Assembly: GCF_000002515.2 (NCBI RefSeq)
Contig: NC_006041.1
Span: 496,001-560,000, forward strand
Direction: 5' to 3'
Length of the DNA: 64,000 bases
Origin: Kluyveromyces lactis
Lineage: Eukaryota > Ascomycota > Saccharomycetes > Saccharomycetales > Saccharomycetaceae
Position 1 is the stretch's first letter. The number at the start of each line of letters is the position of its first letter. A program made the position numbers and the translations under genes. Shown one piece after another: positions 1 to 9,908 of this stretch. Under the pieces are notes generated by a model that was not told where the DNA came from, made no database searches, and worked only from the letters and a program-made list of their open reading frames with translations.

Positions 1-270
1 AGATGTCATAAAATTTTCAGAGCTAGAGCTTTTGAAAGTTTAAAGAACATGAACAAGTCCATAACACGAGAGTTCTTCAGTCCGTGGTTTTGACTTATCT
101 TGAAGATTGCCCTTGCATTCTTTCGTTCGCGATCCAGTGCCAAATTGAGTTCAGAGTTTGTGTCATAGTGTTAGAGAAGTGGTTCTTGTTTTTCACTGGT
201 TGTATCATTTCACTGTCATCATCAAATAACAAAGGATAAGGAACAGCAAGTAAAATAATAAACAAGCATA
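1..270. other. URA7 upstream region at window edge
   Basis: No gene is seen here. The stretch holds the promoter and 5' leader of the CTP synthase gene that starts at 271. The leader is A-rich just before the ATG, as is usual for a well-translated yeast gene. The neighbouring gene on the left lies outside the window. Confidence 0.6.
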
Positions 271-2007
271 ATGAAGTACGTCGTTGTATCTGGTGGTGTC
301 ATTTCAGGTATTGGTAAGGGGGTGTTAGCCTCGAGCACCGGTATGTTGTTGAAAACCCTAGGTTTGAAAGTAACATCCATCAAAATCGATCCATACATGA
401 ACTTGGATGCTGGTACAATGTCTCCATTGGAGCACGGTGAATGCTTTGTTTTGAACGATGGTGGTGAGACCGATTTAGATTTGGGTAACTATGAACGTTA
501 CCTAAATGTGACTTTAACTAAGGACCATAATATCACTACTGGTAAGATCTATTCCCATGTCATCGCTAAGGAACGTAAAGGTGATTATTTGGGTAAGACA
601 GTTCAAGTTGTGCCTCATTTGACTAATGCTATCCAAGATTGGATTGAGCGTGTTTCTAAAATCCCAGTTGACAACACTGGTTTAGAACCAGACGTTTGTA
701 TCATTGAATTAGGTGGTACTGTCGGTGATATTGAATCTGCGCCATTCGTCGAGGCTTTAAGACAATTCCAATTCAGAGTTGGAAGGGAAAACTTTGCCTT
801 GATTCATGTGTCTTTAGTTCCAGTTATTCATGGTGAACAAAAGACTAAGCCAACTCAAGCTGCTATCAAAGACCTGAGATCTTTGGGTTTAACTCCAGAT
901 ATGATTGCATGTCGTTGTACCGAAAAGCTAGATCAGCCAACCATTGACAAAATCGCTATGTTCTGTCATGTTGGTCCTGAACAAGTGGTTAATGTCCATG
1001 ATGTTAACTCGACATATCACGTCCCACTTTTGTTGTTAGAACAGAAGATGATTCACTACTTAGCTGAAAGATTAAGTATATCGAAGATTGAACTATCCAT
1101 TGAAGACACTCAAAGAGGTGATGATCTATTGCAAAGATGGAAGAATCTAACTTCTAACATTGACGAATCTCTTGAAACTGTAAAGATTGCTTTGGTTGGA
1201 AAATACACAAACTTGAAAGATTCATATCTTTCTACCATTAAAGCATTGGAACACTCCTCTATGAGATGTAAACGTAAGTTAGAAATCATTTGGGTTGAAG
1301 CATCAGATTTGGAACCAGAAACTAATGAAAATGTGGAAAATAAGGCCAAGTTCCATCACGCATGGAACTGTATTTCTATAGCAGATGGTATTCTAGTCCC
1401 AGGTGGGTTCGGTAGTAGAGGTACCGAAGGTATGGTTCTTGCAGCCAAATGGGCTAGAGAAAACAACATTCCATATTTGGGTGTTTGTTTAGGTCTACAA
1501 ATTGCTACCATTGAATTTGTAAGAAACGTCTTGGGTAACAAAAACGGTACATCTGCTGAATTCTTCCCTGAATCTAACGAAGAAGATCATGTCGTTGTAT
1601 ACATGCCTGAAATAGACAAGGAAAACATGGGTGGTACTATGAGACTTGGATTAAGACCAACTATCTTTGAGCACGACACAGAATGGAGCAAGATTAGAAA
1701 GCTATACGGTGGCGGATCACAGGTCGAGGAGAGACACCGTCATCGTTACGAAATCAACCCTAAACTAATCGAATCTTTAGAAAACCATGGATTGAAATTT
1801 GTCGGTAGAGACGAAACGGGTCAAAGATGCGAAATTTTAGAACTTGAAAACCATCCATATTTCGTTGCTACTCAATACCATCCAGAATACATGTCCAAGG
1901 TTTTGGACCCATCTACGCCATTCTTGGGTTTAGTTGCCGCTGCTTCTGATATGTTAAACGAGGTCATTGAAGCCAGAACCTCTGAAACAGGTAAGGCTGA
2001 TTTCTAA
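271..2007 (+). CDS. URA7: CTP synthase
   Basis: Makes CTP from UTP, ATP and glutamine in the cytosol, the last step of de novo pyrimidine nucleotide synthesis. The 578-residue protein has the N-terminal synthetase domain with the glycine-rich [10 protein letters not shown] at residues 8-17. A class-I glutamine amidotransferase domain follows, with nucleophile Cys406 in GVCLGLQ and the His537/Glu539 pair in YHPEY. Length matches the S. cerevisiae paralogues Ura7 and Ura8 (579 and 578). As a pre-duplication locus it is orthologous to both; URA7 is used as the name. It is followed convergently by SOD1, as in the YJR103W-YJR104C order. The ATG lies in an A-rich leader and starts the conserved MKYVVVSGG sequence. 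Codon use is biased, suggesting good expression. Confidence 0.97.
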   Translation: MKYVVVSGGVISGIGKGVLASSTGMLLKTLGLKVTSIKIDPYMNLDAGTMSPLEHGECFVLNDGGETDLDLGNYERYLNVTLTKDHNITTGKIYSHVIAKERKGDYLGKTVQVVPHLTNAIQDWIERVSKIPVDNTGLEPDVCIIELGGTVGDIESAPFVEALRQFQFRVGRENFALIHVSLVPVIHGEQKTKPTQAAIKDLRSLGLTPDMIACRCTEKLDQPTIDKIAMFCHVGPEQVVNVHDVNSTYHVPLLLLEQKMIHYLAERLSISKIELSIEDTQRGDDLLQRWKNLTSNIDESLETVKIALVGKYTNLKDSYLSTIKALEHSSMRCKRKLEIIWVEASDLEPETNENVENKAKFHHAWNCISIADGILVPGGFGSRGTEGMVLAAKWARENNIPYLGVCLGLQIATIEFVRNVLGNKNGTSAEFFPESNEEDHVVVYMPEIDKENMGGTMRLGLRPTIFEHDTEWSKIRKLYGGGSQVEERHRHRYEINPKLIESLENHGLKFVGRDETGQRCEILELENHPYFVATQYHPEYMSKVLDPSTPFLGLVAAASDMLNEVIEARTSETGKADF

Positions 2008-2638
2008 TATAATTACTGTTTCATCTTTTAATTACTAGCTAGTCAACTAAACAGTTTCTACCTCATGTTATAAACCAAATGCTAAGCAATGTTTTATCAC
2101 AGAAAATAACGACATTCTTCAGATGAAGCTCCACTAATAGTAAGCAAAGTGCTAGTGATGAAGTTTATAAATTTAACCCTAATAAAAATACAAACCTAAT
2201 ACTTGTTGGTACATTTGAAGGACGTCGTCATAGAAAAAACACATGAAAAATGCGGTAAATCAGACAGACCGGTAAGCTAACATAGTTGTTATGGAGGACT
2301 CGATTTGAAATGATATTACCAGCGTTATCTCATTTGTTTGGTACTTGACGGTATGTATATACTATATACCATGAAACTTACAAATGGAAACGAATATAAC
2401 GATGGAAAGAATATAATAAACTGAAAACATAAAAAAGATAAACTCTTTAGCGTTGAATTTGATTTTTTTAAGGCGTATGTTTTTTAGGAGAGCCTATGAG
2501 ATGGCTTTTGTGAAAGGTTTCATAACATGTCTGATCGAATCTTTATGATGAAGTCAGCCAAGAAACTCCGAGCCATAACGCAACCCCACGAGATCAGGGT
2601 TTACTACAATGAAAAAAGGGTAAAATTAGGGAGTTCAT
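2008..2638. other. URA7-SOD1 convergent intergenic region
   Basis: About 630 bases between two gene ends, long for a convergent pair. I see only AT-rich 3' flanking sequence and no credible open frame or RNA gene. A 21-base stretch near 2365 resembles one near 11550 with a single mismatch in its core; I attach no function to it. Confidence 0.5.
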
Positions 2639-3106
2639 TTAAGCGTTAGAGATACCAATAACACCACAGGCGTGTCTGGCACCGGCGTTACCGGTCTTCA
2701 AAGATTCAGCATCGCCACCCTTACCTAAATCATCTTGACCAGCGTGAACAACAACGGTTCTGCCGACGATAGATAGAGGACCCAGTAACTTAATGTGCTT
2801 GTCAGTCAAACTACCCTTAGAAATACCTTGAGCATCAGTTGGAATGTTACCCAAGTCACCGACGTGTCTTTCTTCATCTTCTGGAGCACCGTGGTTCTTG
2901 TTGAATGGGTTGAAATGTGGACCAGCAGAGGTGCAACCATTGGTGTTGTCACCAAAAGTATGGATATGGAAACCTCTCAAAGCATTGGCGTCATTACCAG
3001 TGATTTCCCAAGAAATCTTGGTTTGTTGATCTTCTGATTCTTGTTCGAATCTAACAATACCTGAAACAGAGGAATCACCCTTCAAAACTGCAACTGCATT
3101 AACCAT
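2639..3106 (-). CDS. SOD1: Cu/Zn superoxide dismutase
   Basis: Converts superoxide to oxygen and hydrogen peroxide in the cytosol and mitochondrial intermembrane space; the Ccs1 chaperone loads copper. The 155-residue protein is one residue longer than S. cerevisiae Sod1. Copper ligands are His47, His49, His64 and His121. Zinc ligands are His64, His72, His81 and Asp84. Cys58 and Cys147 form the structural disulfide, and Arg144 is the active-site guide residue. All are present. It lies convergent to URA7, matching YJR103W-YJR104C. The start ATG begins the conserved [10 protein letters not shown]. The sequence agrees closely with what I remember of Kluyveromyces lactis Sod1, which supports the species call. 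Confidence 0.98.
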   Translation of the reverse strand: MVNAVAVLKGDSSVSGIVRFEQESEDQQTKISWEITGNDANALRGFHIHTFGDNTNGCTSAGPHFNPFNKNHGAPEDEERHVGDLGNIPTDAQGISKGSLTDKHIKLLGPLSIVGRTVVVHAGQDDLGKGGDAESLKTGNAGARHACGVIGISNA

Positions 3107-4025
3107 TTTGTACTGTGTAATTTGATTATAACTGTGTGCTTTCTTCGATAAATTAGCTCACTAAAACAATTAACGGATCAATTGAAAGGGGGCTAGTACT
3201 CGAATGGTTACAGAAGAACTCACGAGCTAAATAAATAAAATGGCAGTTATTATATAAACTCTCAAAAAGAGTGAGAGCAATTTTTCAACCTTTAAATACA
3301 CATACCTGAAATGTGTGAACTTTTCTTTCCCACAAATTCCAAAGGAGAAATTCTAAAGGAGTAAGGAGAAAAAGACCGAAGAGACAGACAGACAGAGACC
3401 GTAGGCAGGTTTAGAATGAGCATGAATTAGACAGTTCTTTTGCAAGGCGACTGCGGTTGCAAGCGCAATTTGTAATCCATGTGCTATGTGGGCCAATGCG
3501 TGTATTGGCAGATAGGAGATCGCATTAACTTATCTTAACATAAGGTCTCATCACTCCTTGTCTCGCCCTTCTTTCCGCACACTGCGTCTGACTTTTTTTT
3601 TTCAATATTGTTTATTAAGAATTTATAACGTTCTGGCTACTGGCTTTGGCTGCTATTCTCTTTGAATAGAGAAATAGGGGAAAAGCATGAGTGCGAATCG
3701 TAGCTGGATTGTAGTTAGCTTTCACGTGAAGTAACCGAGGCATCGTTTGGGTGGGAAAGAAGAATTTGTGCTAGGCTTCGGCTCCTAACGAGTGAATAAG
3801 GGAAAAATTGTGAGAAAACTATGAATATTACAGCAGTGGTATCTTGATTATGTAAAATTGCCAGGTAGCGGTTCAGACGATGAAGCCGGGATGGCAGTGT
3901 CGCCCTTGACTTATGTAAGTGTGTTTAGAAGCTGATGGAAGAGACTTCGGCTCTACTAACAACCCTGTATATTGCTTAGCTTATTGGAATCGTTTGGAGA
4001 TATTATGTTAGAAGGTAGGGTAATG
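3107..4025. other. SOD1 upstream region
   Basis: About 920 bases upstream of SOD1. A CACGTG element is present at 3723-3728. There is purine-rich sequence near 3330-3400 and a T9 run near 3591. No additional gene is supported. Confidence 0.45.
3723..3728. promoter_or_regulatory. Cbf1-type E-box CACGTG
   Basis: Palindromic CACGTG about 620 bases upstream of the SOD1 start. This is the core site of the yeast bHLH factor Cbf1. Binding is inferred from the motif alone. Confidence 0.4.
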
Positions 4026-4214
4026 TCACTTGCTTCTTCTGTTTAAGTCACGTGGTTTTCCCCTTTTTCCATCTGGAATGGCGGGTAACGACCATATGGA
4101 GACGATTGTACTGGAAACGATAAGGCCAGTAAAGATCCACATGATGATGGAGCTGGGTTTACGCGTTATGCGATGAAAAAAATCGATGACTGGATTATCA
4201 TGGAAAAACCCCAT
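4026..4214 (-). CDS. possible 62-residue membrane micro-protein
   Basis: ATG-started frame of 62 residues with one predicted membrane helix at about residues 23-45 and a basic tail ending in NRRSK. I do not recognise it by sequence. In S. cerevisiae the small gene YBL039W-B lies between URA7 and ERD2 on the strand opposite to both. This frame sits at the same place on the same relative strand, so it may be the orthologue. Against this, the frame contains a CACGTG (4049-4054) and a CGGGTAA (4082-4088), so the DNA could simply be promoter. Frames this short also arise often by chance. Confidence 0.4.
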   Translation of the reverse strand: MGFFHDNPVIDFFHRITRKPSSIIMWIFTGLIVSSTIVSIWSLPAIPDGKRGKPRDLNRRSK

Positions 4215-4521
4215 CGCGTGTTCTTCTTGGTTTTAACCTTCGATAAGCTAACACATCGTAATACCTCTTTTAGTTTCACTTGCGTTTTTGTATTCATGAA
4301 AGGGTTCAATGTTCCTTAATCTTTTTTTTTTGAATTTTTGGTCTTATTTTCTGTGATTCCATGTCCTCACCTAATTTTCGCCAAGAACAGGTTTTGGAAA
4401 GAATATGACTTAGGTACATACAGTATTCTTCAAATAAGTTAAGAGATAACATGTTTGATCTCTTGGAAGCACCTCTATCACCTTAGTAGTTGCAAAATTA
4501 AAGAGGCCACCCACTCTTCGG

Positions 4522-5631
4522 ATGCTGAAGATAAGTTCTGTACTACTAGTGGTTGTATGGCTATTGCAGTTGGTAATAGTGGGACGATGCTCTTCGAGGA
4601 TTGTGCATCTGGATAGCAGCGAGCAGTTCTATGATCTGGTACATGCTAATTATTATAGAAATAAAGAATCAGCGACGAATATACTGTTGTATGTGTTCAA
4701 ACCTGGGTGTAGATACTGTGCGGAGTTGGAACCGAAGCTGGATTTCCTGACGACAGTGTTTCCTAACGACAGTACAGTGAAATTCGTCAAGGTGAATGGA
4801 CAACAAGCTTCTACACTCGTTAAAGATCTTTACATCAGGAGCTTTCCTCAATTGTTCATATTCAAACCAATACCTGGTCAAAGTATGGAAGTCACTAATA
4901 ATATACGAGAGACTGTAAAGGATAATTCATTCTTATCTCAGTTTCATGGAGAAAGAACCGTTAAAAGACTCGCACAATGGATTTCTAATAATGTCGGGGA
5001 GATGGCTCATTGGCCAACTTCAAGAGTCAATTACAATATCAGAGACATTGATGATTTCGTGCGTATAATGCCACAATCTTTGATAGAATCTATTTTTCCT
5101 ACGGATGATTCGGTAAAGGATTCAGGAGAGAGACCGGCATGCCTTGCTTTTGTTAACTCATGGATGGATATACAATATGTCGACATGTTTAATGGTGACT
5201 TGAATACCTTAATATTAGAAAAAATGAGTGACCACTGGAGATCAATCGATTTCTATGTTATTGATTCCTCTGTACCCGAATTGTCAACGTTGTCTACTCA
5301 GCTTCAGGTAGCTCATTCACCAACGTTGTGTTTTATCTTTAAAGGTAAAATTATCAAGTCCGCTCTAAAGCCTTACGATGACAATTCTAGAGATAGAGAG
5401 ATGGAATACTTCAATGAAATTATCTCCAAATGTGTAGTGCCTACACTCCAAGATAACAAGGTTTGTGAAGAACACATAAATTCCTTACCTTTAGCCGAAT
5501 TCTTCACTCTTTCACCCCTCCTCTCTAACGGAGACTCGGATGAAACAGACTGTAACGATGACGACGACGACGATGATGATAATGATTATGATGATGATGA
5601 TGAAGTGCCATTTGACGTTTTTGACCTGTAA
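4522..5631 (+). CDS. secretory thioredoxin-fold protein, Mpd1-like
   Basis: 369-residue protein with a hydrophobic signal peptide at residues 1-23. A thioredoxin fold follows, carrying a CRYC redox pair (Cys63, Cys66) after FKPG, and the usual proline of IRSFPQ at 109. The downstream region follows the layout of the PDI-family protein Mpd1: a linker after the fold, then a second redox-inactive thioredoxin-like part around residues 190-310. It is therefore likely an ER-lumen or secreted oxidoreductase. Odd points: the canonical CGHC is replaced by CRYC, the C-terminus is a long Asp-rich tail (about 338-367) ending FDVFDL, and there is no HDEL/DDEL retrieval signal. It sits directly upstream of ERD2, the receptor for that signal. 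I know of no S. cerevisiae gene at this position. The substrate is unknown. Confidence 0.75.
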   Translation: MLKISSVLLVVVWLLQLVIVGRCSSRIVHLDSSEQFYDLVHANYYRNKESATNILLYVFKPGCRYCAELEPKLDFLTTVFPNDSTVKFVKVNGQQASTLVKDLYIRSFPQLFIFKPIPGQSMEVTNNIRETVKDNSFLSQFHGERTVKRLAQWISNNVGEMAHWPTSRVNYNIRDIDDFVRIMPQSLIESIFPTDDSVKDSGERPACLAFVNSWMDIQYVDMFNGDLNTLILEKMSDHWRSIDFYVIDSSVPELSTLSTQLQVAHSPTLCFIFKGKIIKSALKPYDDNSRDREMEYFNEIISKCVVPTLQDNKVCEEHINSLPLAEFFTLSPLLSNGDSDETDCNDDDDDDDDNDYDDDDEVPFDVFDL

Positions 5632-5702
5632 ACCCCTTTTGTAAATAGCCTCTGTCCTTTTTAAGTACTTATGCGGTGTCTGTTAATACAATCTTTGTGG
5701 CT

Positions 5703-5708
5703 CACGTG
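5703..5708. promoter_or_regulatory. CACGTG in ERD2 promoter
   Basis: Cbf1-type core site about 180 bases upstream of the ERD2 start, in the 255-base gap after the Mpd1-like gene. Confidence 0.4.
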
Positions 5709-5886
5709 ATTTATTATTTTTCTCAATGTGGGCCAAAATTGCAATCTCTTAACTCTGAAAAATAAAACAAGGCAGTACTAATCGCTTCTTAAACACTTGT
5801 TCTTTAAAGATTGAAATAAACTACCGACATTTGTCGTTCTAAGTTAAATTCAAATCAAAACAGCTTTCAATTGAGTGTGTCACATT

Positions 5887-6703
5887 ATGTTGAACGTTTT
5901 CAGAATAGCAGGTATGTGAAAAGAACTGATTTTATATCATTGTTGGACGTCAACCTCGATCGGAACGTTATATCTTGGTTCTGAATGATGATTTCCATCG
6001 GCTTATCTCTACTGGCAGCATCTTTACTAACATTGTTATTACCAACTATTTTGTAATCGAGTGTTTAGGTGATTTCTCTCATTTGGCTAGTATCATCATT
6101 TTGATACAATCGATCACAACATCTAACTCAGTTGATGGTATCTCATTGAAAACTCAACTGCTATACACCTTGGTCTTTATCACACGTTATTTGAACCTAT
6201 TTACCAAATGGACCTCCTTGTACAACTTCTTAATGAAAATTGTTTTCATTTCATCTTCGGTTTACGTCATTGTGTTAATGCGCCAACAAAAATTTAAAAA
6301 CCCTGTCGCATATCAAGACATGATCACCAGAGATCAATTTAAAATCAAGTTTTTAATAGTACCATGCATTCTCCTAGGATTAATTTTCAATTATCGTTTC
6401 AGTTTTATACAAATATGCTGGTCCTTCTCTCTATGGTTGGAAAGTGTTGCAATCCTTCCTCAATTGTTTATGTTGACTAAAACAGGTAAAGCAAAACAAT
6501 TGACATCTCATTATATTTTTGCATTGGGGTTATACCGTGCCTTGTACATTCCAAATTGGATATGGAGGTATTATACCGAAGAAAGATTCGATAAATTATC
6601 AGTTTTCACCGGTGTGATTCAAACTTTAGTGTACTCTGATTTCTTCTACATCTATTATCAGAAGGTTATCAAACTCGGTGGAGATTTAGAATTACCACAA
6701 TAG
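5887..6703 (+). CDS. ERD2: K/HDEL receptor of the Golgi (spliced)
   Basis: Retrieves escaped ER-lumen proteins by binding their C-terminal HDEL or DDEL in the Golgi. Exons are 5887-5911 and 6069-6703, giving 219 residues, the same length as S. cerevisiae Erd2, which also has an intron. Exon 1 encodes MLNVFRIA plus the first base of Gly9. The product is a seven-helix membrane protein. The intron has a GTATGT donor at 5912, a TACTAAC branch point at 6025-6031 and a TAG acceptor ending at 6068. Reading exon 2 alone adds an unrelated N-terminus made of intron sequence, which I discount. The K. lactis Erd2 is known to accept both DDEL and HDEL. It lies between PRE7 and URA7 as in YBL041W-YBL040C-YBL039C. 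Confidence 0.96.
5912..6068 (+). other. ERD2: ERD2 intron
   Basis: 157-nt spliceosomal intron with GTATGT donor, TACTAAC branch site at 6025-6031 and a TTTAG acceptor. Removing it restores the conserved N-terminus and keeps the frame. Confidence 0.93.
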
Positions 6704-6867
6704 ATGACAGGATTTGCATCTCCACTTGCAGTCAGTTCGGAAGCTTTCTTCAGATTGATCGAAGCGAATAAAACACTATCTTATATTTTACTATATATAT
6801 ATATATATTGTACACTAAGATTCAGAAACTTTATCAAAAAGATTTCGTAAAAAAAATTGAGTGTAAC

Positions 6868-7590
6868 TTAATCTCTCTTTAAATCGAAGTATTCTTTTCT
6901 TACACCATCCTTTGTGACAATCAAAATCTCTAGACCATCACCAACGTTGATATGTCTCTCAGTAGCAGATGTGAACGCATCTCTTACTAATTTGATAACT
7001 TCTTCCACACCTAAGTATTTAACTTCTTTGCGTTTAGTACCATTAGAATCAGGCTCATACTGGTTCTTTAAATTCACTTGGTTATCCAAAAATGGCATGA
7101 TTAAGGAGGCCGCAGAGCCACCTGCCCTGCACTGTTCCCTTTCATAAGAGCCCACTGGATCGAAAGAGTATACGGCCCCCTTACCTTCTTCATCTAATCC
7201 AGCAATAATGGTATGAACATAATATGGGAACATTCTCTTTCCGTATAGTAGATGTTGGATATTCCTGGCCGCACTCTTTATCGTTAGCTTCTTGTTGTGA
7301 TTGAAATGATACCACATTTGACTGTTTTTAAACCTTTTCACTAAAGCTTCACCGTCAGCTGCAAACCCATTCGCACTGATTAGAATGTTGTCTTCACATT
7401 CGAACACCTTTGGTTCATATCTTGAATTGATAGAATAATCTGTCGTGTGTCTGGTATCTCCTGCTAAAACGGCGAAGTCTTCCCCTGCAATTCCAAGAAT
7501 TGTACCACCATTATCAGAATATGGGTTAAATTGGTGTTGAATAGGCACCTTGGAAAGTTCGTTTCCGTATTCTGAAGCAGTTGTTGCCAT
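6868..7590 (-). CDS. PRE7: 20S proteasome beta-6 subunit
   Basis: Structural, non-catalytic beta subunit of the 20S proteasome core. The 240-residue protein is nearly collinear with S. cerevisiae Pre7 (241), including HQFNPYSDNGGTILGIAGED and DPVGSYEREQCRAGGSAAS. The frame is open for another 30 codons upstream to a TTG at 7680. Those codons are not conserved, and a PACE element overlaps that TTG, so the start is placed at ATG 7590 (MATTASEYG). It is convergent with ERD2, as in YBL041W-YBL040C. Regulation by the Rpn4 proteasome regulator is inferred from the PACE element. Confidence 0.96.
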   Translation of the reverse strand: MATTASEYGNELSKVPIQHQFNPYSDNGGTILGIAGEDFAVLAGDTRHTTDYSINSRYEPKVFECEDNILISANGFAADGEALVKRFKNSQMWYHFNHNKKLTIKSAARNIQHLLYGKRMFPYYVHTIIAGLDEEGKGAVYSFDPVGSYEREQCRAGGSAASLIMPFLDNQVNLKNQYEPDSNGTKRKEVKYLGVEEVIKLVRDAFTSATERHINVGDGLEILIVTKDGVRKEYFDLKRD

Positions 7591-7672
7591 TTTATTGTAC
7601 GGTGTGCTTGTTGAGTTTCTAGGTTTAGTGTTAGAGATGGTTGCTAATTTACTGGGCTCTGATGTTTTAAAC

Positions 7673-7681
7673 GGTGGCAAA
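7673..7681 (+). promoter_or_regulatory. PACE element (Rpn4 site)
   Basis: GGTGGCAAA, the proteasome-associated control element bound by Rpn4 in yeasts, lies 83 bases upstream of the PRE7 ATG. Perfect match to the consensus at the expected kind of gene. Confidence 0.85.
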
Positions 7682-7751
7682 GGTTCAGCATATCACTTAT
7701 TTTCTGCTATTATATTAAAGTACGTTCACTTAAAACAAGAGAAATCTAAAG

Positions 7752-7757
7752 CACGTG
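7752..7757. promoter_or_regulatory. CACGTG upstream of PRE7
   Basis: Cbf1-type core about 160 bases upstream of the PRE7 ATG, between it and the CPS1 stop. Confidence 0.35.
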
Positions 7758-7858
7758 ACCTCATTTGTCTGTTATAGTAATGGCTGAACATATCATTATT
7801 TGACGTAAGGCAAATTACCCATAGATATTGTGCTACTATACAGTTATATTGTATGGAT

Positions 7859-9592
7859 TCAGTTCGATTGAACAGCATTTATGTAATGATAAACGAATGC
7901 CACGGTATGCATCACTGTTTCGAAGTCCACATGTTCGTTGACAGAGTGAATAGTACCAAGGGTATCTTTACTGGCAAATCCAGGTTGGAATCTGTAGATG
8001 TTTTCTGTCAAGGATAGGTAGTGCAAGCAATCTGTGTTCCCACTCATTATTGTTGGGGCGATAACAAGTTCTGTTGAATCTTCCTCCAACTTGGTTGGGA
8101 AAACGATATCTTCGTAGAAAGATTTTACTGTACCGGCAAAGTGTTTCCATGCATCGTTGTTTGGTGCGGGTGGAGCTGGGTCCTTTCCAACAACTACTTC
8201 AACAAAAAAAGTTCCATGTTCGGTAGGTTTAATTAGCTCATCGCCATTATATTCTAAACCAAGGTCATTTTCGTTGGATATCTCTTTGAGTTGGTTAATA
8301 AACTTTGTCATAGTCTCGTTCACAGTAGATTCGAGAGCTATCCTTGAGTTTATCAACACTGATACAGTTTCTGGGAGAGCATTTGATTTGAAACCACCGT
8401 GAATGATGTCCACTGCTTGAGATGTACGTAGTAAATACTCCATACTCCTACCTCCAGTTTGCAAAAGGTATTCGATGACACGGGCGTTGGAACCTTCGTC
8501 ATTCATAGCATTAAGGAAATCATAACGCAAACTATTGTCCATCTCTAGAGAGTATTGTGCTGCGCATTGATGCCATTGAGAAACAGGATTCTTTTCCGTA
8601 AACCACAATGGGAATTTCTCACTCTCGATCTTCTTTACCAGGCTAGAAATGATACCAATAGACGTATGGTCTGGTGGAACGGAGGAATGACCACCTGGTG
8701 TTGTGAGATGAATCCAGAAATTGATGAAGCCCTTTTCTGCGGTACCTGGGGACGCCATGTATACTCCCTCTTGTTTTTTGATACCATTTAGACCCTCATC
8801 TACAATGGCGTATATACCATCATCACCATATCTTTCCATAAGAATTTCGTTGATTTTTGCAGCACCGAACTGTCCACTTGCTTCCTCATCACTCCCCACT
8901 GCAAGAACAATTCCTCTCTCCGGCTGGAAATCTTGTGATAATAACAATTCCAAAGCCTGCAATTCACCGATCAACATGTTTTTGTCATCGAACGAGCCAC
9001 GCCCCCAAATTTTGCTATTTAGAATGTTGTCTGAGTCGAATTCTATGTTGCCACTGAAAGGTGGATGCCTCCACTCGTCCCAAGTTTTCCTCTCAACTGG
9101 TACTACATCCATATGGGACGCGAACATCAAAGGCTTTAATGATTCGTCAGTACCCTTCCAAGAAATGAGCAATGCCAAATTATTGACTATTTCAACTTGT
9201 AGCTTAGACCATACTAGTGGGAAATCATGTTCTAGCTGTTTGTGCAGCTCGTAGAATGGTTTATACATGTCTTCATCTGGGTGAGTACCAGGATCCGGAC
9301 GCTCATCTGATACTTCTGTTGGAATGCGGATAATATTCTGTAGCTTACCAATGGTGCCGTTAATAAACGACTCATCCGATATAATGTAATTTAAGTCGTC
9401 TGTGGAACCTCCAGAAACCTTGTCATAAGTTTGACATTGGAACAATTTACCGTCATCCGAAATGTTCAATATTTCATGATTATAGAAATTCTTGAGCAAA
9501 AAAAGGAAACAAATGATAGATACGAGAGAGGTAAGTAAGCTGAGTACTCTTCTCTTAGCTGTAACTGGACCTCTATCCTTTTCACGTAACAT
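7859..9592 (-). CDS. CPS1: vacuolar carboxypeptidase S (M20 family)
   Basis: Zinc metallo-carboxypeptidase that releases C-terminal residues from peptides in the vacuole, supplying nitrogen. The 577-residue length matches S. cerevisiae Cps1 (576). A short basic cytosolic N-terminus (Lys5, Lys13) precedes one membrane anchor at about residues 16-34, the layout of Cps1, which is sorted through multivesicular bodies after ubiquitination of the tail. M20 signatures are visible: SHMDVVPV with metal ligand His160 and Asp162, GRGSFDDK with Asp202, and SDEEASG with the catalytic Glu pair at 236-237. In S. cerevisiae the equivalent place on chromosome II holds FUI1, so CPS1 here is a local difference in gene content. 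A strong inverted repeat lies about 80 bases before the start. Confidence 0.95.
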   Translation of the reverse strand: MLREKDRGPVTAKRRVLSLLTSLVSIICFLFLLKNFYNHEILNISDDGKLFQCQTYDKVSGGSTDDLNYIISDESFINGTIGKLQNIIRIPTEVSDERPDPGTHPDEDMYKPFYELHKQLEHDFPLVWSKLQVEIVNNLALLISWKGTDESLKPLMFASHMDVVPVERKTWDEWRHPPFSGNIEFDSDNILNSKIWGRGSFDDKNMLIGELQALELLLSQDFQPERGIVLAVGSDEEASGQFGAAKINEILMERYGDDGIYAIVDEGLNGIKKQEGVYMASPGTAEKGFINFWIHLTTPGGHSSVPPDHTSIGIISSLVKKIESEKFPLWFTEKNPVSQWHQCAAQYSLEMDNSLRYDFLNAMNDEGSNARVIEYLLQTGGRSMEYLLRTSQAVDIIHGGFKSNALPETVSVLINSRIALESTVNETMTKFINQLKEISNENDLGLEYNGDELIKPTEHGTFFVEVVVGKDPAPPAPNNDAWKHFAGTVKSFYEDIVFPTKLEEDSTELVIAPTIMSGNTDCLHYLSLTENIYRFQPGFASKDTLGTIHSVNEHVDFETVMHTVAFVYHYINAVQSN

Positions 9593-9670
9593 TACGTGCT
9601 AATTATGTTTGTTGAATCGTCTTTGAGTACGTCCCTTATAATATATCTTAGCCAGTGCGACTAAAAGTAA

Positions 9671-9701
9671 ACTTCAAGTATCTTGGGAGAATACTTGAAG
9701 T
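9671..9701. repeat. perfect 11-bp inverted repeat upstream of CPS1
   Basis: ACTTCAAGTAT and its exact complement ATACTTGAAGT flank a 9-base loop. It lies 79-109 bases before the CPS1 ATG, so it would form a hairpin if transcribed in the leader, or be a dyad protein-binding site if upstream of the transcription start. Confidence 0.85.
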
Positions 9702-9901
9702 AACAAATTGTTCCAATACCAAATTTTTTTGAATGAATAGAGGGTCTCTATTTAGCCTTCTTCGGTCTTTTATATTCAAAAAATGTTGTTGTTTGGTTGC
9801 AAATGGTTGTCAAACTCCTTTCTCTATGACTGCTCGGGAAACTCTATCTAAGGATGAGCTCTTTTGCTTGAAGAATCATGTTCGGTAACTTCTTTCCTTT
9901 T

Positions 9902-9908
9902 CGGGTAA
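9902..9908. promoter_or_regulatory. Reb1-type site CGGGTAA
   Basis: Matches the Reb1 core, about 310 bases upstream of CPS1. Confidence 0.35.
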
